Assembly (NCBI GenBank): GCA_947491225.1
Contig: CANLIE010000001.1
Coordinates: 81,747-145,746, forward strand
Direction of reading: 5' to 3'
Source: an uncultured Cellulophaga sp.
Lineage (GTDB): Bacteria; Bacteroidota; Bacteroidia; Flavobacteriales; Flavobacteriaceae
Length of the DNA stretch: 64,000 bases
Positions 1 to 10,552 of the stretch are shown in pieces. Numbering within the stretch: position 1 is the first letter of the stretch; every line of letters begins with the position of its first letter. The notes under the pieces were generated by a model. It ran no database searches, was not told the DNA's origin, and worked only from the letters and a program-made list of their open reading frames with translations. Both the position numbers and the translations under genes were made by a program.

Positions 1-462
1 AGCTCCAGCAGCTACAAGAATCAACCCGTCTACACCAGCCTCAGCCGCTTTCTCTGCATGTCGCTTTTTGATAATATCATGAAAAACTAGCCCTCCATAA
101 CTGTGTACAGCATCTACAACTTGCGACACCGCTCCTAATGATGTAATTATCAAGGGCACTTTATGTTTGATGCACAGCATAAGATCAGCCTGCAATCTTG
201 GATTTGTGGAGTGAACTATTAAATTTACGCCAAAAGGTGCAGCTTTTTTACCAGTTTCTTTTTCAAACTCTTGAAGTTCTGTTTTTATTTGCACTAACCA
301 TTCTTCAAAACCCTCACTTGTTCGTTGATTTAAAGCTGGGAAAGTACCTACGATACCATTTTTACAACATTCTATGACTAATTTAGGTCCTGAAATTAAA
401 AACATTGGAGCCGCAATTGCCGGCAAGGAAAGATCTTTGATGAAAGGTGCTACTGTACGCAT
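1..462 (-). CDS. Nitronate monooxygenase (NPD / 2-nitropropane dioxygenase family), partial: C-terminal part outside window
   Basis: The first 154 residues are present, read from an ATG at 462 towards the window start without a stop; the rest lies outside. The protein starts MRTVAPFIKDLSLP and continues AAPMFLISGP, the first strand and phosphate-side loop typical of the FMN-binding TIM barrel of this family. Further on come GVNLIVH, ITSLGA and EAGVDGLILVAAGAG, which match the successive barrel strands. The family oxidises alkyl nitronates or propionate-3-nitronate with FMN and oxygen, a detoxification role in the cytoplasm. It is divergent from the thioesterase gene at 596, with 133 bp between them. 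The family is clear; the exact substrate is not. Confidence 0.85.
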   Translation of the reverse strand, partial: MRTVAPFIKDLSLPAIAAPMFLISGPKLVIECCKNGIVGTFPALNQRTSEGFEEWLVQIKTELQEFEKETGKKAAPFGVNLIVHSTNPRLQADLMLCIKHKVPLIITSLGAVSQVVDAVHSYGGLVFHDIIKKRHAEKAAEAGVDGLILVAAGA

Positions 463-595
463 TACTATATTTGGTTTTTAATTACTTAAAATGTAGAATT
501 TTGTTGTCATTTTTTAAAGCTAATTGTTTTTCTTTCTCAAAACTATGTTATTTTTATCATTTATTATGCACGCATAACAATTAATTCTAAAAATT

Positions 596-1075
596 ATGTA
601 TTTAAAAGAGTTTGAAATACGGTGGAGTGATATTGATGCTAATTGGCACTTAGCCAATTCAGCCTACATAAATTTTATGAGTCATACACGTATGGCCTAC
701 TTAATAGAATTAGGGATTAACCAAAAGACTATGTCTAATTATAATATAGGCCCTGTAGTTTTCTATGAACATATTCATTACTTTAAAGAAGTCTTTTTTG
801 GAAAACCTATTAAAGTATCTTTAGAATTGATGGGGTTAAGTGAGGATGGAAAATTCTTTGAGTTTCACCATAATTTTTATGATTTTAATGGAAACAATTT
901 TGCTCACTGCGAAATCTTAGGTGCTTGGATAGATTTAAAATCTAGAAGCTTAACTGGCCTACCAGAAGAATTTACATCTGCTTTCTATAAAGTTGAAAAA
1001 GCAGAAAATTTTAAAATCTTGACAAAAGAAGATACCCGTAAATACGCAAAGAAACCTAAAGATTTAGAACTTTAA
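596..1075 (+). CDS. Acyl-CoA thioesterase, 4HBT hotdog-fold family
   Basis: A 159-residue single-domain hotdog protein. The N-terminal stretch RWSDIDANWHLANSAYINF carries the Asp-x-Asp...His...Asn pattern of the 4-hydroxybenzoyl-CoA thioesterase family, in which an Asp near residue 12-14 supports thioester hydrolysis. The later segment with HFKEV-like and SLELMG motifs corresponds to the central strands, and the length is normal for the family. It probably hydrolyses an acyl-CoA in the cytoplasm; the substrate cannot be read from the sequence. Its stop overlaps the stop of the convergent EamA gene by four bases, so no terminator fits between them. The ATG at 596 is the only plausible start. 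Confidence 0.8.
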   Translation: MYLKEFEIRWSDIDANWHLANSAYINFMSHTRMAYLIELGINQKTMSNYNIGPVVFYEHIHYFKEVFFGKPIKVSLELMGLSEDGKFFEFHHNFYDFNGNNFAHCEILGAWIDLKSRSLTGLPEEFTSAFYKVEKAENFKILTKEDTRKYAKKPKDLEL

Positions 1076-1977
1076 GCCTGATGTTTTATTTCTCTTTTAG
1101 ACTTTTTGGTTGCTAAATATAATCCTAAAATCACTAAAACTGTGCCTACAATTTTCACTGTAGTTAACTCATCTTTTCCTGTAATTACAGCAAACAAAAT
1201 ACCTATTAAGGGTTGTGCATAAGAAAACGCACTTACTGTAGATGCCTTTAATTGAGACAGACCATACACATTAAACAAATATGTTAAAAACGTAGTGCCT
1301 ATAATTACAAATAAGATAGCACCAATACCATCCATTGGTATTGTGTTCCATTCTATTTCTTTAAATTCAGATATTGTAATTGGAAAACAAATAACAAGAC
1401 CAATAGTAAAAAGCCATTTTAATAGTGTAAACAAATGGTATTTCTCTAATAATTTTTTTATCACTATTAAATAAATACCAAAACTAATTGCATTTATAAT
1501 AAATAAAGTATTTCCTAATGGAATATTAGGAGCATCCTGTCTTAATTCTGCTCCATACAAAATAAGAAACAAAGCACCTATTAACCCTAATCCAATACCT
1601 AAACCTTTTTGTAATGTTATTTTTTCCTTTATAAATACAGCTGACATTACAACCACCAATATAGGTATAAGTGTAATTAGAACGGCACTATTAATTGGCG
1701 TAGACAACTCCAAACCCTTAAAAAAAGTTAGCATATTAATGCCCATACCCGTTAAAGCACATACAAAAAGCCTCCCCCAGTCTGTACGCTCTATTTTTTG
1801 CTTAGGAATAAAAAATGAACACATCCAAAATAAAAAAGATGCGCCAAGCAAGCGTACCATAATAAATCCAAAAGGTTTTATATAAGTAGGCATAACACCC
1901 TTTGCAATAGTATGGTTTAACCCATATATTGTAGTTGCACCAAGACACGCTAATATGGCTAATGTTCTTTTACTCAA
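1072..1977 (-). CDS. EamA/DMT-family transporter (about ten transmembrane helices)
   Basis: A 301-residue integral membrane protein made of two EamA repeats of about five hydrophobic helices each (roughly residues 5-140 and 150-290). The first helix (ATTIYGLNHTIAKGVMP) and the repeat-end pattern (IPILVVVMSAVFIKEKITLQKGLGIG, cut here as two parts PILVVVMSAVFIKEK and ITLQKGLGIG) are typical of drug/metabolite exporters. The substrate is unknown. The start is a TTG at 1977 that overlaps the TGA of the upstream ArsC-like gene (TTGA), so the two genes form a translationally coupled pair. The next in-frame ATG would remove the first helix, so the TTG is preferred. Confidence 0.8.
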   Translation of the reverse strand: MSKRTLAILACLGATTIYGLNHTIAKGVMPTYIKPFGFIMVRLLGASFLFWMCSFFIPKQKIERTDWGRLFVCALTGMGINMLTFFKGLELSTPINSAVLITLIPILVVVMSAVFIKEKITLQKGLGIGLGLIGALFLILYGAELRQDAPNIPLGNTLFIINAISFGIYLIVIKKLLEKYHLFTLLKWLFTIGLVICFPITISEFKEIEWNTIPMDGIGAILFVIIGTTFLTYLFNVYGLSQLKASTVSAFSYAQPLIGILFAVITGKDELTTVKIVGTVLVILGLYLATKKSKREIKHQA

Positions 1978-2327
1978 GAATGTATTTTTTCTTTTGCATT
2001 AGCAATTACTTTTTTACTATTCCCTACAAAAATAGCATCTTCTACCAAAATTACTGGGCGCTTTAAAAAAGTGTAATGTTCCAGTATTAAATCTTTATAA
2101 TCTGCCTCTTGCAATTCTTTTTCACCTAATTGTTTTTCTTTGTACAAACGAGCTCTTTTACTAAACAAAGCTTCATAACTACCTGTTAATTTATACAGCT
2201 CTTCTAACTGGGAAACGGTTATTGCTTCAATCTTTATATCTTGTAATACAAACCCTTCTAAAGGATCTAACTCCTTCAATATTCTTTTACATGTATCACA
2301 TGTGCCTAAATGATAAATTTTTCTCAT
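1974..2327 (-). CDS. ArsC/Spx-family thioredoxin-fold protein with CxxC motif
   Basis: A 117-residue protein starting MRKIYHLGTCDTCKR, with a Cys10-x-x-Cys13 pair at the tip of the thioredoxin-like fold. KRPVILVEDAIFVG near the C-terminus is the conserved cis-Pro/RP region of the ArsC/Spx family. A longer reading from 2396 exists, but its first 23 residues do not match the family, so the ATG at 2327 is chosen. Family members are glutaredoxin-linked arsenate reductases or Spx-like regulators. The CxxC arrangement fits the Spx/YffB branch better than classical ArsC, so arsenate reduction is uncertain. It is coupled to the downstream EamA gene by a four-base overlap. Confidence 0.75.
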   Translation of the reverse strand: MRKIYHLGTCDTCKRILKELDPLEGFVLQDIKIEAITVSQLEELYKLTGSYEALFSKRARLYKEKQLGEKELQEADYKDLILEHYTFLKRPVILVEDAIFVGNSKKVIANAKEKIHS

Positions 2328-2429
2328 CTTTTTTATGTGCTTTTCTATACCTACCTGAGGAATAAAAAATTCTTCTGCAAAGAAACCCAATTTCAATGAA
2401 TTGTACTATTTTTATCGAAAAACATAATT

Positions 2430-2891
2430 TTGGAATATATACTTAACATTGCCCAGCAAAACAGAAAAATTTTATATAAGTTTTTAACTGAAACACCCAA
2501 AGAATCATTACTAAAAATTCCTGAAAACTTTAACAACAACATCTGGTGGAATATTGCTCATGTTGTAATTACACAACAATTGCTAGTGTATAAATTTAGT
2601 AATTTACCAATGATGGTTGATGAAAAGATGGTTGAAAAGTTCAAAAAAGGCTCAATACCAGATGGTATGGTAACAGATGAAGAAATACAACAAATAAAAA
2701 CACTTTTGTTTTCAACATTAGAAAAAACAGAATTAGATTATAAGGCAGGTAAATTTACTGATTATAAAACCTATACCACCAGTGTAAACATAACTTTAAA
2801 TAATGTTGAAGAGGCTATGAAATTCAATAATTTTCATGAAGGCTTACACTTAGGAGCCATACTAGCATTAAAACGCTCAGTAACCAAATAA
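2430..2891 (+). CDS. DinB-like (DinB_2 superfamily) protein
   Basis: A 153-residue helical protein. WWNIAHVVITQQLLVYK near residues 38-54 and NFHEGLHLGAILALKR near the C-terminus place two conserved histidines as in DinB_2/DUF664 four-helix bundles, which usually bind a divalent metal. The family includes bacillithiol- and mycothiol-dependent S-transferases and many proteins of unknown role. The start is a TTG at 2430, since no in-frame ATG lies upstream before the divergent gene and MEYILNIAQQNRKIL is the normal family N-terminus. It is a stand-alone gene with no clear functional link to its neighbours. Confidence 0.7.
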   Translation: MEYILNIAQQNRKILYKFLTETPKESLLKIPENFNNNIWWNIAHVVITQQLLVYKFSNLPMMVDEKMVEKFKKGSIPDGMVTDEEIQQIKTLLFSTLEKTELDYKAGKFTDYKTYTTSVNITLNNVEEAMKFNNFHEGLHLGAILALKRSVTK

Positions 2892-2955
2892 TTAAGGCAA
2901 TACTTCCTACTTAACATTTGGATAAAGAAGTAATGGTCATTTTAGCCTATTAAAA

Positions 2956-3726
2956 ATGAACATAAAATTACTAATTGGGATTACCTTATTTTGTTTTAAC
3001 TTTAATTTAAATGCCCAAAACAACATCTATGTTGAATATTATGACAATGGAAACACTAAGGCTAAAGGATTTAAAGACAAAAAAGGAGTAGCTTATGGAA
3101 GTTGGACCTACTACAGAAATGATGGTTCCAAGGACGTAGAATTAACTTTTAACAAACTGGGCAAGCCACAAGGCATATTTATTATGTATTATGATAATGG
3201 GCAGGTGCAAACCAAAAGCAGTTATTCTGGAAAAGGATTTTATGAGATGGATGGATTTTACGAAAGCTACCATAGAAACGGACAATTAGAATCTAAAGGA
3301 GAATACAGAAACAACAAAACCATTGGCAAATGGATTCACTATTATGAAAATAGCAGTATTGAATCTAAAACCACATACGATTCATTAGGAATTATACAAA
3401 AAAATTGTTCCTTTTTTAACAACGGACAATTGCGCTTAAACGCCACATACAACAGCAATGGGAATTTTACAGGAAAAATGACCATATATTACAAAAATGG
3501 GCAAAAAAGATTAGAACAGCACTATAATGAAAAGGGTGACAAAATAGGTACTTATAAATCTTTCTATGAAAACGGTCAGCTAATGGAAATTGGTGACTAT
3601 GCTGGCACAAACTATTTTCAGAAGAAAGGAACTTGGGTAACATACTATAAAAATGGACAAGTAAAGACCAAAATAACCTTTGATTCTACTGGAAAAAGCA
3701 TTAGCTCCACAAAAGAAGACAAGTAA
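2956..3726 (+). CDS. Secreted YwqK/MORN-like repeat protein
   Basis: A 256-residue protein with an N-terminal signal peptide ending in LNAQ near residue 21. The mature part holds about nine repeats of the form YY.NGQ...K..Y (for example YYDNGQVQTKS, YHRNGQLESKGEY, FYENGQLMEIGDY, YYKNGQVKTKITF), each about 23-25 residues. This is the MORN-variant repeat of the YwqK family, which builds an elongated beta sheet. Database names often call it an antitoxin, but nothing here supports a toxin-antitoxin role. It is probably periplasmic or surface-located and its function is unknown. A shorter relative lies at 40033-40383. Confidence 0.75.
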   Translation: MNIKLLIGITLFCFNFNLNAQNNIYVEYYDNGNTKAKGFKDKKGVAYGSWTYYRNDGSKDVELTFNKLGKPQGIFIMYYDNGQVQTKSSYSGKGFYEMDGFYESYHRNGQLESKGEYRNNKTIGKWIHYYENSSIESKTTYDSLGIIQKNCSFFNNGQLRLNATYNSNGNFTGKMTIYYKNGQKRLEQHYNEKGDKIGTYKSFYENGQLMEIGDYAGTNYFQKKGTWVTYYKNGQVKTKITFDSTGKSISSTKEDK

Positions 3727-3801
3727 AAAAATAAACTACTAAACATAAGGTTTCATAAAAAATGCCAATATAGCCTAGAAACTAGTTAAAAAATACCTAT
3801 A

Positions 3802-4539
3802 TTACATTTTATACTTCAATATTTCTTTAACTTCTGCATAAGGTATTACTACTTCTATTTGTCCGTCTGCATAAGATGCTACTTCATAAGCGTTATACAA
3901 TAGTTTTACTCCTTTTTTTGTAAAACCAATATTTTTTGGAAGCGTAAATTTCTCTTCCTCAAACATAAAACCTGTATCATTTATGGGAACATCTAACGGA
4001 ATTTTCTCTTGCTTCCTAAATTTAATATTGGCAAGTTCCAAAAAAGCATCATTGTCTATAAACAATTCTTCATTAGTAATGTATTTCCCCTTTTCTTTAT
4101 CAAAATTTAAAAAGCTAGTAGATTCATATCCATGAGCGCCTCCAGTATAAACATAAGATTTTAAAACTATGGTTAATATGGTATTATTCTCAAAGAGAAT
4201 CTCTCCGTTTACTTTTGCTTCCCAACGTGCAGAATGGTCTTCAAATTTTTCTTTTACATCATAAAATTCAGTCTTAAACGACTTTATAGCCTCGTTAATA
4301 TTATTAACTTTAACATCTTCTGGAAAAATTAAAAGTGCTATTATTCTTTCTTCTATTGTATTGTTAATGACTTTTGAAACCTTATTATCATTTGTTGCTT
4401 TTGGAACGTTTATAATTACCAAAGGAGCATCAATATCTTTCTCATTAGAAAAACTTAACATATCAAAAGAAATCAACTTTTTGTTTTGACAGCTAACTAA
4501 AATCATTAAAAAAAGAGATAAGAAAAATTTATGATTCAT
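3802..4539 (-). CDS. DUF4163/DUF3298-type lipoprotein (RsiV-like C-terminal domain)
   Basis: A 245-residue predicted lipoprotein. From the ATG at 4539 the N-terminus is hydrophobic and ends in the lipobox LVSC with Cys17. The middle part and the segment YVYTGGAHGYESTSFLNFD are characteristic of DUF4163 followed by DUF3298, domains also found in the extracytoplasmic part of the lysozyme-sensing anti-sigma factor RsiV. There is no transmembrane anti-sigma part here. A longer reading from 4650 would run into the region upstream of the trans-sulfuration enzyme and spoil the lipobox, so it was rejected. It is divergent from the gene at 4613. The function is unknown; lysozyme or cell-wall interaction is a family-based guess. 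Confidence 0.7.
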   Translation of the reverse strand: MNHKFFLSLFLMILVSCQNKKLISFDMLSFSNEKDIDAPLVIINVPKATNDNKVSKVINNTIEERIIALLIFPEDVKVNNINEAIKSFKTEFYDVKEKFEDHSARWEAKVNGEILFENNTILTIVLKSYVYTGGAHGYESTSFLNFDKEKGKYITNEELFIDNDAFLELANIKFRKQEKIPLDVPINDTGFMFEEEKFTLPKNIGFTKKGVKLLYNAYEVASYADGQIEVVIPYAEVKEILKYKM

Positions 4540-4612
4540 AATAAAATAAGATTGTATAACGGCATTGTATTCTGCAAAGATAACAATACATTTGTCTTCT
4601 AATAAGATAAGA

Positions 4613-5767
4613 ATGAGTAAAAATAATTTAAAATTCAACAGCAAAACCATACATGGAGGGCAACAACCAGATAAAGCTTATGGAGCTGTTATGCCCCCTA
4701 TTTATCAGACTTCAACTTATGCACAATCTTCTCCAGGAGGCCACAAAGGATTTGAGTACTCTAGAAGTGCAAACCCTACAAGAACGGCATTGGAAAATTC
4801 TTTAGCTAGTATAGAAAATGGCAATTACGGACTAGCTTTTGGTAGTGGTTTAGCAGCTATAGATGCTGTCATAAAATTATTAAACCCAGGTGATGAAGTA
4901 GTTTCTACCAATGATTTATATGGTGGAAGTTATCGCTTATTTAAAAAAATATTTGAAAAATATGGGATTACTTTTCATTTCATAGGAATGGAGAACGCTG
5001 CAAGCATTGAAGACTATATTAACAGCAAAACTAAACTTATTTGGATAGAGACACCTACTAACCCAATGATGAACATCATAGACATTACTGCTGTTAGTAA
5101 ATTAGCAAAAAAGCATAGTGTACTACTAGCTGTGGATAACACTTTTGCCACACCTTATTTACAAACTCCTCTTGATTTAGGTGCAGATATAGTGATGCAT
5201 TCAGCCACCAAATATCTAGGAGGACATAGTGACGTTGTTGTAGGAGCATTAGTTGTAAAAGATAAAGAATTAGCAGATGAATTATATTTTATTCAAAATG
5301 CCAGTGGTGCAGTTTGTGGCCCAATGGATAGCTTTTTGGTGCTACGTGGCATAAAAACACTACACGTAAGAATGCAGCGCCATTGTGAAAACGGAAAAGC
5401 AATAGCTAACTTTTTACTTAACCATCCTAAAGTAGAAAAAGTATATTGGCCTGGTTTTAAAAACCATCCCAACTATGAAATAGCAAAAAGTCAAATGAAG
5501 GATTTTGGTGGAATGATTTCTTTTATTCCAAAGGGCAGTAGTTATGAAGATGCTATTAAAATAGTAGAAAAATTAAAAGTTTTTACTTTAGCAGAATCTC
5601 TAGGTGGGGTAGAAAGTTTAGCTGGTCATCCTGCAAGTATGACCCATGCAAGTATTCCTAAAGAAGAGCGTGAAAAAAGCGGTGTTGTAGATGCTCTAAT
5701 TAGGTTAAGTGTTGGGATTGAAGACCAAGAAGACTTAATTGAAGACCTAAAACAAGCCATAACATAA
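4613..5767 (+). CDS. Cystathionine gamma-synthase / gamma-lyase type PLP enzyme
   Basis: A 384-residue fold-type I PLP enzyme of the Cys/Met metabolism family. Visible landmarks are TIHGGQQPD at the start, YSRSANPTRTALE (substrate and PLP phosphate contacts), FGSGLAAI, DLYGGSYRLF, AVDNTFATPYLQ and SATKYLGGHSDVVVG, in which Lys200 forms the Schiff base. The C-terminal part SLGGVESLAGHPASMTH is diagnostic of the gamma-synthase/gamma-lyase branch. It acts in trans-sulfuration between cysteine and homocysteine; sequence alone does not separate metB-like from mccB/CGL-like activity. ATG 4613 is chosen because the 16 residues upstream in frame are atypical. Confidence 0.88.
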   Translation: MSKNNLKFNSKTIHGGQQPDKAYGAVMPPIYQTSTYAQSSPGGHKGFEYSRSANPTRTALENSLASIENGNYGLAFGSGLAAIDAVIKLLNPGDEVVSTNDLYGGSYRLFKKIFEKYGITFHFIGMENAASIEDYINSKTKLIWIETPTNPMMNIIDITAVSKLAKKHSVLLAVDNTFATPYLQTPLDLGADIVMHSATKYLGGHSDVVVGALVVKDKELADELYFIQNASGAVCGPMDSFLVLRGIKTLHVRMQRHCENGKAIANFLLNHPKVEKVYWPGFKNHPNYEIAKSQMKDFGGMISFIPKGSSYEDAIKIVEKLKVFTLAESLGGVESLAGHPASMTHASIPKEEREKSGVVDALIRLSVGIEDQEDLIEDLKQAIT

Positions 5768-5865
5768 GATTTAATTTATCAAAAAGTAAAAAAAATGAAG
5801 GTTAAATTATATAAATAGTATAATTTTGCCGTTATATTTTCATCTCAATAATTTAAAAATTATAA

Positions 5866-7218
<1,353 letters not shown>

Positions 7219-7240
7219 CAACATCTTTTATAAAATTATT

Positions 7241-7274
7241 AAACTCCATTAAGATATCTTAATGGAGTTTTTTT
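7241..7274 (+). terminator. Rho-independent terminator after gdhA
   Basis: A perfect 30-base palindrome with arms AAACTCCATTAAGAT / ATCTTAATGGAGTTT is followed by a run of T. It lies 22 bases behind the gdhA stop and separates it from recO. Confidence 0.9.
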
Positions 7275-7352
7275 ATCCACATACTAAGGGAAACTTCATT
7301 AAGGAATTCAGAAACATTCAAATATGTATATTTGCATTAACAACACCCAACA

Positions 7353-8072
7353 ATGCAAGTGACTACCAAAGCAATTATACTTTCTTCATTAAAATATGGA
7401 GATACTAGTTTAATTGTAAAAGCGTATACATTTTCTGACGGATTAAAATCTTATTTACTAAAAGGAGTGTTATCCTCTAAAAGAGGAAAAGTAAAAGCAG
7501 CTTATTTTCAACCATTAACACAACTGGAACTTGTTGCTATACATAAAAACAAAGGTACTCTTGAAAACATTAGGGAAGCAAAAACAAGTTATCATTACCA
7601 GACCCTACATTCTAACATCATAAAAAATACAATGACTCAATTTTTAGCAGAAATGTTAGGTAATTGCCTGTTAGAAGAAGAACCCAATGAAAGTTTGTTT
7701 TATTTTATAGAAGCATCTTTACAGTGGTTAGATACACATAATGAGGTTGCTAATTTTCATCTCTTTTTTCTATTGAATATAACTAAATATTTAGGTTTCT
7801 ATCCAGATATAAATAATAACAATTATTTGTATTTTGATTTAGTTGAAGGAAATTTTACTAACTCCATTAATACAAACCCAATGATAAAAGAAGATAATTT
7901 AAATTATTTTAAAACCCTATTAGGCATAAATTTTGATGAAATACATTCTGTGAAAATGAGTCAAAATAATAGGCAAGAATTATTAAAATCACTTATTCTT
8001 TATTTTAAATTACATTTGCAGGGGTTTAGGAAACCAAAATCCCTTGCTATTTTAAATGAAATTTTCCGCTAA
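7353..8072 (+). CDS. recO: DNA repair protein RecO
   Basis: A 239-residue protein. The N-terminal OB-fold begins TTKAIILSSLKYGDTSLIVK and continues GLKSYLLKGVLSS, the standard RecO start. The helical C-terminal domain follows, with the pattern FLLNITKYLGFYPD. RecO works with RecF/RecR in loading RecA at gaps and annealing SSB-coated strands. The four zinc-binding cysteines of some RecO proteins are absent, as is usual in Bacteroidota. The next gene begins one base after the stop, so the TonB receptor may be co-transcribed. Confidence 0.9.
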   Translation: MQVTTKAIILSSLKYGDTSLIVKAYTFSDGLKSYLLKGVLSSKRGKVKAAYFQPLTQLELVAIHKNKGTLENIREAKTSYHYQTLHSNIIKNTMTQFLAEMLGNCLLEEEPNESLFYFIEASLQWLDTHNEVANFHLFFLLNITKYLGFYPDINNNNYLYFDLVEGNFTNSINTNPMIKEDNLNYFKTLLGINFDEIHSVKMSQNNRQELLKSLILYFKLHLQGFRKPKSLAILNEIFR

Positions 8073-8073
8073 T

Positions 8074-10485
8074 ATGCAAAAATCAGTTATTATTCTTTTT
8101 TTTTTAATTTTTCAAGGTATCATAGCTCAAAAAATCATCATTCTAGACTATGAAACTCAAGAGCCCTTACCTGATGTCGCAATTTTTAATTCAGACAAAA
8201 GCAAAACTGCTCTTTCTAGTATTGATGGTACGGCAGATTTAACGCTTTTTAGTAAAAACGAACATATTATTCTTAAACACATAGGTTATCAAACCAAAAG
8301 AACAACAAAAAATAAACTCTTAAAATATGGAAACGTAATTCATTTAATCTTAACAGCAGAGGAATTAGACGGTGTTATTATGTCTGTTTCTAAATGGGAG
8401 CAACAGAAAAAAGATGTTCCACAAAAAATAGTGTCTATAAATTCAAGAAACATAGCTTTTACAAATCCACAAACCTCAGCAGATTTGCTTCAAAATAGCG
8501 GAAAAATATTTGTGCAAAAAAGTCAATTAGGAGGAGGAAGTCCAATGATAAGGGGTTTTGCAACAAATAGATTACTAATTACAGTAGATGGGGTTCGTAT
8601 GAATAATGCCATCTTTAGAGGAGGGAACATTCAAAATATAATATCCATAGACCCCTTTACCATAACAAACACAGAAGTTATTTTTGGACCTGGATCTGTT
8701 ATTTATGGTAGTGATGCAATAGGAGGTGTAATGAATTTTTATTCCAAAAAACCAAAATTTTCTACCTCAGAAACTCCAACTTTTTCCGGAAGTACAACCT
8801 ATAGAATATCTACAGCTAATAAAGAAAATACCACACACTTAGATCTAGCTTATGGAAAACAAAAATGGGCTTTTTTAAGCAGTTTTACTTATAATGATTT
8901 TAACGACTTAAAAATGGGGAAGTATGGGCCAGATTCCTACTTAAGAACCAATTATGTAAATAGTACAAATAGCATAGACTACCTTGTAAAAAACAAAAAG
9001 CCCGAAAAACAAATATCTACAGATTACAATCAAATAAATCTTATGCAAAAAATTGCATACAAGCCAAATAATAATTGGGATTATGATTTAGGATTTTTTT
9101 TTTCAGAAACATCCAATTACAATAGATATGACAGGCTTATTAGACCCTCAAAAGATGGTAATGGCCTACGCTCAGCAGAATGGTATTATGGCCCGCAACA
9201 GTGGTTTATGAGCAACTTTCAAATGCAACACTATAGTAAGGGAAGGTTTTATGATAGATTAAAAATAATAACCGCTTATCAACACTTTAAGGAAAGTAGA
9301 AATGACAGAAATTTTGACTCATCAATTTTAAGCACCACTAAAGAAAAAGTAAATGCCATTTCTACCAACATAGATTTTGAAAACAAGAGAATAGGAGATT
9401 TACGCATTTATTACGGCTTAGAATACTTATTTAACAAAGTATACTCCAATGGTTTTGAAACCAATATTGAAACAACTAAAACTTCCAATGCCGCTTCCAG
9501 ATATCCTGATGGTTCAACTTGGCAAACAACGGCAGGATATATAAATACAGAATATAAAGCAAAACCCAATCTAACCTTATTATCTGGGTTAAGATATAGT
9601 CACGTCTGGATTGACGCTATTTTTGATAAAACATTTTACCCTTTTCCTTTTAATGATGCAAATTTAAACACTGGAGCCTTAACTGGCAGCATTGGCTTAA
9701 GCTGGTTTCTAAAGGAAAGCCTTCAAATTACATTTAATGGAGCCACTGGCTTTAGAGCACCAAACATTGATGACATTGGTAAAATTTTTGATTCTGAGCC
9801 TGGTTCCGTTGTTGTTCCTAATCCAGATTTAGAAGCAGAATATGCTTATAATGTTGATTTAGGTGTTCAGAAAAACTTTAATGACAGGTTAGTCATTACT
9901 GGATCTGCTTTTTATACCTACTTGGTAGATGCCTTGGTTAGAAGAGATTTCACTTTCAATGGAGTCTCAGAAATAGAATACCACGGAGAGTTAAGTAATG
10001 TACAAGCAATACAAAATGCTGCCAAAGCTTATGTGCATGGGATTGAATTTGGGCTAGATGCTTTTTTTACTGAAAATTTATCCCTTTCATCTAACCTAAC
10101 AATAACAAAAGGTTTAGAAGAAGAAGAGGATGGAACAGAATCTCCTGGAAGACACATTGCTCCTACTTTTGGTAACATCCATTTAATCTGGAAAAATGAC
10201 AAACTAAAAGCAGACTTATTCTTGAATTTTAATGGAGAAGTATCATATGACAACCTATCATCATCCGAAAGAAGTAAAAATTATATCTATGCTACAGATA
10301 AAAATGGTAATCCTTACGCACCAAAATGGCAAACTTTAAATTTGCACACTAGTTATCAACTAACAAATAAAATAAAAGCAACTCTTGGCTGGGAGAACAT
10401 TACAAACCAACGATACAGAACTTATTCTTCTGGTATTGCAGCACCAGGAACAAATTTAATTTCTTCAATTAATTATCAATTTTAA
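8074..10485 (+). CDS. TonB-dependent outer-membrane receptor, HmuR/hemoglobin-receptor-like
   Basis: An outer-membrane receptor of 803 residues from the ATG at 8074. It has a hydrophobic signal peptide ending near GIIAQ, a short CarboxypepD_reg-like domain (about residues 20-105), and a plug domain with KIFVQKSQLGGGSPMIRGF, LLITVDGVRMNNAIFRGGN and VIFGPGSVIYGSDAIGG. A 22-strand barrel follows and ends in INYQF with the terminal aromatic. The plug pattern fits the HmuR/HemR branch, which takes up heme or iron complexes, but no heme-handling genes are adjacent, so the ligand is open. A longer start at 8056 would overlap recO and puts charged residues ahead of the signal peptide. A bidirectional terminator follows. 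Confidence 0.82.
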   Translation: MQKSVIILFFLIFQGIIAQKIIILDYETQEPLPDVAIFNSDKSKTALSSIDGTADLTLFSKNEHIILKHIGYQTKRTTKNKLLKYGNVIHLILTAEELDGVIMSVSKWEQQKKDVPQKIVSINSRNIAFTNPQTSADLLQNSGKIFVQKSQLGGGSPMIRGFATNRLLITVDGVRMNNAIFRGGNIQNIISIDPFTITNTEVIFGPGSVIYGSDAIGGVMNFYSKKPKFSTSETPTFSGSTTYRISTANKENTTHLDLAYGKQKWAFLSSFTYNDFNDLKMGKYGPDSYLRTNYVNSTNSIDYLVKNKKPEKQISTDYNQINLMQKIAYKPNNNWDYDLGFFFSETSNYNRYDRLIRPSKDGNGLRSAEWYYGPQQWFMSNFQMQHYSKGRFYDRLKIITAYQHFKESRNDRNFDSSILSTTKEKVNAISTNIDFENKRIGDLRIYYGLEYLFNKVYSNGFETNIETTKTSNAASRYPDGSTWQTTAGYINTEYKAKPNLTLLSGLRYSHVWIDAIFDKTFYPFPFNDANLNTGALTGSIGLSWFLKESLQITFNGATGFRAPNIDDIGKIFDSEPGSVVVPNPDLEAEYAYNVDLGVQKNFNDRLVITGSAFYTYLVDALVRRDFTFNGVSEIEYHGELSNVQAIQNAAKAYVHGIEFGLDAFFTENLSLSSNLTITKGLEEEEDGTESPGRHIAPTFGNIHLIWKNDKLKADLFLNFNGEVSYDNLSSSERSKNYIYATDKNGNPYAPKWQTLNLHTSYQLTNKIKATLGWENITNQRYRTYSSGIAAPGTNLISSINYQF

Positions 10486-10502
10486 GAAAGTTATAATCAT
10501 AA

Positions 10503-10534
10503 AAAAGCTCGATTATTAATTTAATCGAGCTTTT
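10503..10534. terminator. Bidirectional terminator between convergent genes
   Basis: Arms AAAGCTCGATTA and TAATCGAGCTTT surround a short AT loop, with A and T runs on the outer sides so that it can work on either strand. It lies between the TonB receptor (+) and the small lipoprotein gene (-). Confidence 0.85.
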
Positions 10535-10552
10535 AAATTCATATACTATAAT

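Noticed and set aside
2956-3726. Toxin-antitoxin pair
   Set aside because: YwqK-type proteins are often labelled antitoxins, but this one has a signal peptide and no toxin gene lies beside it.
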